From assembly GCA_029256665.1 (NCBI GenBank), contig JAQSXN010000099.1, positions 1-9,598 of the forward strand: a DNA stretch of 9,598 nucleotides, written 5' to 3'. The translations under genes and the position numbers were made by a program. Positions within the stretch are counted from its first letter, which is position 1. Each line of letters begins with the position of its first letter. The notes beneath the pieces were generated by a model that saw nothing but the letters and a program-made list of their open reading frames with translations, did not search any database and was not told where the DNA came from. Origin of the DNA: Paenibacillus sp. (lineage in GTDB: Bacteria > Bacillota > Bacilli > Paenibacillales > Paenibacillaceae). This document shows positions 6,780 to 9,598 of this stretch, piece by piece.

Positions 6780-8131
6780 CAATAGGGGTCGATCATCTGC
6801 GCCGTCAGCATCGCCTTGGCGGCAAGTCCCTTGGCGTCGAGCACCTCGATCTCAAGCTTGGAGAACTTTCTCGACAGCTCCATCGCCTTTGGCTTTATGG
6901 TTACCTCGCTATCGATCTGCACCGGTCTGACGTAATACGAAGTCATGCTCTCCAGCAAAAAATCGCGTTTGCCCGTCTCCCTGATCATCCGCCTCGCGGC
7001 CTGCATCATCAGCGTCGAGATCAATCCCTCCGAAGCCATGCCCAGCGCGCCCGACATCTGCGGCGTGATCGCGCCTTTGTAACTGATGCTCGCTTCTTCC
7101 GTTCCGTTCGATTCCGTCTGCATGAATCCCGACCACATCAAATCCTCGAACGTCTCGCCCGATTCCGGCTGCTTGCCCGCGAACCGCATCGCGTCCAGCA
7201 CCTCGCGGCGCGTGACGACCCCGAGCAGCTTGCGGCCCCGATCGACGATGGGCAGCAGATCGATGCCTTCCGCGGCCATCGTATGAGCGGCCGAGGTGAC
7301 CGTGATGTTAGGCGCCGCGGTAATGGGATTGCGCGTCATGACGCGGTCGACGGTCGCTTCGTCCGCCGAGCCGATGGCGTCCATTGCCGTGATCATGCCG
7401 ATGACCCGCCCCCTGTCGTCCACGACCGGGAATCGGAAGTTGCCCGTCTCGCGGGTTAAGCGGTGGAAGTCCGACAGATTGGAGCCGGACTTCATCACGT
7501 CGGCAGGTTTGCTGAACGTGACGATGTCTTCGAGAAGCATGATCTTGCGCTTGATGAGACGATCGAACATCGCTCTGTTAATCATGGAAGCAACGGTAAA
7601 CGTGTCATGCCTGGACGACAGGATCGGCAATCCCTGCTCGTCCGCCAGCCGCACGACCTCGGCGCTCGGCTCGAAGCCGCCCGTTATGAGCACGCCGGCC
7701 CCCTGCTCCAGGGCGCAGCGGTGCGCGCTGATCCGGTTGCCGACGATGAGCAAGCTGCCGCTGTCGATATAGCGCATCATGGCGTCCAACTCCATCGCGC
7801 CGATGACGAACTTATGGAGCGACTTGTCCAGCCCGTCGCCGCCGAATATGCGCGCCTCGACGATCTCCGCCACTTCGCCGAAGGTGAGCTGGTCCAGCGC
7901 CTCCCGCCGCTTGCGATCGATGCGGACGGTGCCGATCCTCTCCTTCGTGCTGACCAAGCCGGATGCTTCCGCATCCTTAAACGCTTTGTAGACGGTGCCT
8001 TCGCTAACGCCGAGATGTTTGGACATGGCGCGTACCGAAATTTTGGTGCCCACCTTTAGGCCCTGGATATGTTGAACGATCTGTTCGTGTTTGGTGCTTG
8101 TTTCGTTGCCCGAATCATGGGTGGAAGACAT
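6779..8131 (-). CDS. ytoI: YtoI-like protein: HTH, DRTGG, two CBS domains, hotdog domain
   Basis: This encodes a 450-residue multidomain protein. Residues 14-68 form a GntR-like winged helix (VRAMSKHLGVSEGTVYKAFKDAEASGLV). Residues about 82-190 are a DRTGG domain, with SRHDTFTVA (173-181) in place of the eponymous motif. Two CBS motifs follow (about 195-252 and 258-315; FPVVDDRGRVIGMIT and LPIVDRGRKLLGVVT). A 4HBT-type hotdog domain closes the protein (about 340-450). The order and length match B. subtilis YtoI. CBS and DRTGG domains commonly bind adenine nucleotides, and hotdog domains act on or bind acyl-CoA. A nucleotide- or acyl-CoA-responsive transcription factor is plausible, but the ligand and targets are unknown. 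The ATG start at 8129-8131 has GAGGAG about 10 bases upstream. It converges on ytpI. Confidence 0.92.
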   Translation of the reverse strand: MSSTHDSGNETSTKHEQIVQHIQGLKVGTKISVRAMSKHLGVSEGTVYKAFKDAEASGLVSTKERIGTVRIDRKRREALDQLTFGEVAEIVEARIFGGDGLDKSLHKFVIGAMELDAMMRYIDSGSLLIVGNRISAHRCALEQGAGVLITGGFEPSAEVVRLADEQGLPILSSRHDTFTVASMINRAMFDRLIKRKIMLLEDIVTFSKPADVMKSGSNLSDFHRLTRETGNFRFPVVDDRGRVIGMITAMDAIGSADEATVDRVMTRNPITAAPNITVTSAAHTMAAEGIDLLPIVDRGRKLLGVVTRREVLDAMRFAGKQPESGETFEDLMWSGFMQTESNGTEEASISYKGAITPQMSGALGMASEGLISTLMMQAARRMIRETGKRDFLLESMTSYYVRPVQIDSEVTIKPKAMELSRKFSKLEIEVLDAKGLAAKAMLTAQMIDPY

Positions 8132-8157
8132 GCTTGGATCACTCCTCGTTACCTTCC

Positions 8158-8163
8158 ATTATA
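8158..8163 (-). promoter_or_regulatory. Likely -10 element for ytoI
   Basis: On the minus strand a perfect TATAAT lies 26 bases upstream of the ytoI ATG. The -35 region at 17-18 bases (TCGAAA or GTCGAA) is weak. The short gap would give a very short leader. Confidence 0.5.
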
Positions 8164-8224
8164 GTGAATCGGACATCAAATTTCGACTGCCGGCACTGAA
8201 AACCGAACTTTTTTTGAACTCGCC

Positions 8225-8695
8225 CTACCAGTCGAATTGGACCTTCGTCACTTTGAAGTTGGCGTCGACAAAGCCGTCTCCCGCGCCTCGAAGCTTCCAC
8301 TTGCGCAGCAGCGCCTGCATCGACATCGCGTTGATGCCCGCCCGCGCGCCGCTGCGCACGAATTCGTGCCAATCGTACGTGATCGGAACGCGGTAGCGCT
8401 GCTTATGGATCATATAATTTTTGTACGAGATCACTTGCGGCACGATTTCCTGGTACACGCTGGAGAACAGGATCGTCCCGCTCTCGCTGTGCGGCCGATG
8501 GATCATCTCCGTCTCAAGCTCGATCGTATATTCAAGCTTCTGCGAGTGGGCGTTGACGCCGCAGCTAAACGATCCTTTGGCTATAGCCGTCTTGTTATGC
8601 CGATGCGACAAGCGGTATGTAAACCAGATCATAATAGGAACATTGCAATAATTCGCCCTCACCTTGCGATAAAACTCAAACTCTTCCACCATCAC
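8225..8695 (-). CDS. Hypothetical protein, about 156 aa, divergent to the XRE regulator
   Basis: I do not recognise this family. The frame opens at an ATG (8714-8716) with no ribosome-binding site. AGGGTGAT lies 6 bases before an in-frame GTG (8693-8695) and 9 before the next ATG (8690-8692), so one of these is the likelier start, giving MMVEEFEFYRKVRANYCNVP. The protein is soluble, has no signal peptide, and is rich in aromatic and basic residues. Alternating hydrophobic stretches suggest beta strands (LEYTIELETEMI; ILFSSVYQEIV). The C-terminal end (ALLRKWKLRGAGDGFVDANFKVTKVQFDW) has a helix followed by strands. A strong promoter overlapping a palindromic operator precedes it, and the XRE gene lies head-to-head with it. 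It may therefore be the target of that regulator. No U-rich terminator is visible before ytoI. Confidence 0.7.
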   Translation of the reverse strand: MMVEEFEFYRKVRANYCNVPIMIWFTYRLSHRHNKTAIAKGSFSCGVNAHSQKLEYTIELETEMIHRPHSESGTILFSSVYQEIVPQVISYKNYMIHKQRYRVPITYDWHEFVRSGARAGINAMSMQALLRKWKLRGAGDGFVDANFKVTKVQFDW

Positions 8696-8759
8696 GTCCA
8701 AATCACCCTGCTTCATCCATTATCGCCACTAGCCTATCACATTTGGCATTTTTATGATA

Positions 8760-8789
8760 ATTATAATAAATCATCCACTTATTAGTCAA
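8760..8789 (-). promoter_or_regulatory. Sigma-A promoter of the hypothetical gene
   Basis: On the minus strand TTGACT (8784-8789) is separated by 18 bases from a perfect TATAAT (8760-8765). This is the best sigma-A match in the window. The start site would fall near 8753, about 60 bases before the coding start. The -35 hexamer is part of the palindrome described for 8783-8803. Confidence 0.75.
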
Positions 8790-8803
8790 TGACTATAGTC
8801 GTT
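8783..8803. promoter_or_regulatory. Overlapping palindromes: likely XRE operator
   Basis: Three TAGTC/GACTA half-sites are packed together: TAGTC (8783-8787), GACTA (8791-8795) and TAGTC (8796-8800). They form two overlapping dyads, TAGTCA-A-TGACTA (8783-8795, perfect) and GACTATAGTC (8791-8800, perfect). The second is extended by AAT/GTT with one mismatch. The site covers the -35 of the minus-strand promoter and lies in the upstream promoter region of the XRE gene, as expected for a dimeric repressor controlling both genes. Binding by the neighbouring XRE protein is inferred. Confidence 0.55.
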
Positions 8804-8875
8804 ATTTTAGATAGATACTATAGAACGTTGCCCGTGCGGCTTCCAAAACTCTATCGTTAGGCTGAGGTGACACGG

Positions 8876-9226
8876 ATGAGCGACATCGGACGCCAAATCG
8901 GCGAAAATATACGGCTTGCGCGCAAGTCCAAGGGACTAAGCCAAGAGCAATTGGCACTGCGCGCCGAAATCAACGCTTCTTATATGGGACAAGTCGAACG
9001 CGGCGAAAAAAATCCGACGATCGACGTGCTGGGCAAAATCGCCTCGGCTCTTAACACGCCGCTTGAGCATCTCGTTCAGCTTGGCGTCCAGGACCGCCGC
9101 GAAGGCGGCGATCCCGCCAGCTATTCGGACAAAATCGTCAGCCAGATGACGGGGCTTAACTTGAAGGAACAAGAGGCCGTCTATCGGTTCGTGAAGCAGC
9201 TTGTCCAGTTCCGCGAGATGGATTGA
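8876..9226 (+). CDS. XRE-family helix-turn-helix transcriptional regulator
   Basis: This encodes a 116-residue protein with an N-terminal HTH_3 domain at about 8-62 (IGENIRLARKSKGLSQEQLA; recognition-helix region INASYMGQVERGEKNPTIDV). A charged C-terminal helical part (LNLKEQEAVYRFVKQLVQFREMD) may dimerise. GAGGTG lies 6 bases before the ATG at 8876. A GTG three codons upstream (8867) overlaps this ribosome-binding site and is rejected. A candidate -10 (TACTAT, 8816-8821) has only a weak -35. The divergent gene and shared palindromic operator suggest a local repressor with autoregulation. Specific orthology (for example to SinR) cannot be assigned from the sequence alone. Confidence 0.9.
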   Translation: MSDIGRQIGENIRLARKSKGLSQEQLALRAEINASYMGQVERGEKNPTIDVLGKIASALNTPLEHLVQLGVQDRREGGDPASYSDKIVSQMTGLNLKEQEAVYRFVKQLVQFREMD

Positions 9227-9298
9227 CGACATGGCGAAGCATCCGTCGCTTTCTAATGGCTAAGCGGCGCGTTACCAGCGCATGGCTTCGCGGCATAA

Positions 9299-9350
9299 GG
9301 GCCCGTCCGCAAGTCTATGCAACGACTTGCGAACGGGCCCTCTCGTTTTT
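9299..9350 (+). terminator. Intrinsic terminator downstream of the XRE gene
   Basis: GGGCCCGT (9299-9306) and ACGGGCCC (9333-9340) flank CGCAAGTC (9308-9315) and GACTTGCG (9324-9331). They make a 16-bp stem with one C-A mismatch and an 8-base loop, followed by TCTCGTTTTT. It lies 72 bases after the stop codon. This is an unusually long and stable stem. Confidence 0.88.
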
Positions 9351-9355
9351 ACCAC

Positions 9356-9462
9356 AATAGAATGTATAAGTTTTCGAGAAATCGAAATCCGAAATTCTAT
9401 TTGGCGATAAAAACTTCATCTAAACGCGGTCGCTCATCATCGGAGGACTCCGATAGGCGTTT
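9356..9462. repeat. Two inverted repeats in the intergenic tail
   Basis: The first has arms AATAGAAT (9356-9363) and ATTCTATT (9394-9401) enclosing TTTCGA-GAAA-TCGAAA (9372-9387), a nested stem with a GNRA-type loop. The second has outer arms AAACGC (9422-9427) and GCGTTT (9457-9462) enclosing ATCGGA-GGAC-TCCGAT (9439-9454), followed on the plus strand by more T's. The second could act as a weak terminator on the plus strand. On the minus strand it follows directly after the stop codon of the edge gene but has no clear U-run. Confidence 0.45.
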
Positions 9463-9465
9463 TTC

Positions 9466-9598
9466 TCACTTTTTATTAATCTGGAGCAGCGTCACGCTTT
9501 TGATCGCGCACGCATCCTTGATCGTATCCTCGGAAACAACGCGCAGCTTGATCAGGCTCGCGATTTTTGACGCATCGGGTCTCGACAGCAACCTCCAT
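9466..9598 (-). CDS. C-terminal end of an unidentified protein (partial)
   Basis: A minus-strand frame open from the right edge ends at TGA (9466-9468). Its last 43 residues run from WRLLSRPDASKIASLIKLRV to a final TLLQINKK. They look like a soluble helical segment (DASKIASLIKL, SEDTIKDACAI) with a short basic tail. Synonymous choices are GC-rich like the neighbours, which supports real coding. No family was recognised, and it is too short for a function. It faces the XRE gene convergently. Confidence 0.5.
   Translation of the reverse strand, partial: WRLLSRPDASKIASLIKLRVVSEDTIKDACAIKSVTLLQINKK

Noticed and set aside
7463..8059. Plus-strand 198-codon frame inside ytoI
   Set aside because: It is antisense to well-conserved CBS, DRTGG and HTH coding sequence.
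8237..8785. Plus-strand 182-codon frame opposite the hypothetical gene
   Set aside because: The minus-strand frame has a near-consensus promoter and a ribosome-binding site; the plus frame has neither and runs through the minus-strand promoter.

Overview
The window looks like a chromosomal segment from a GC-rich, spore-forming member of the Paenibacillaceae (Paenibacillus or Cohnella type). The evidence is gene content and order: accD, a short Paenibacillus-type protein, a YutG/PgpA-like gene, dnaE (PHP-type DnaE), ytrH, ytrI, ytpI and ytoI. This is the Paenibacillaceae version of the dnaE neighbourhood of Bacillus subtilis. Sporulation genes ytrHI and a sigma-E-like promoter support an endospore former. 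The genus is inferred from recollection of these families, not from a search.

Layout, left half (minus strand, transcribed right to left): dnaE (1562-5374), an intergenic 52-bp tandem-repeat array (1244-1499), pgpA/yutG (664-1155), a gene-free stretch rich in inverted repeats (274-663), a 62-residue conserved small protein (85-273), and the first 14 codons of accD (1-42) running off the left edge. This strand therefore links DNA replication, phospholipid synthesis and the entry step of fatty-acid synthesis.

Middle: a divergent intergenic region (5375-5541) separates dnaE from the plus-strand sporulation pair ytrH-ytrI and then ytpI. ytpI has its own extended -10 promoter and ends at a strong intrinsic terminator. 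It converges on ytoI (6779-8131, minus), an HTH-DRTGG-CBS-CBS-hotdog protein.

Right part: an unrecognised minus-strand gene (8225-8695) lies divergent to a small XRE-family repressor (8876-9226). Between them is a clear sigma-A-type promoter whose -35 hexamer is embedded in overlapping TAGTC/GACTA palindromes. This is the most convincing regulatory module in the window. A long-stem terminator follows the repressor. Then come about 115 bases with two further inverted repeats, and the 3' end of an unidentified minus-strand gene at the right edge.

Most of the window is ordinary core genome. The parts worth a second look are the hairpin-bearing tandem array, the expanded low-complexity linker in DnaE, the structured leader region before the accD operon, and the XRE/unknown-gene operator. 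No tRNA, rRNA, CRISPR, insertion sequence or prophage was seen.
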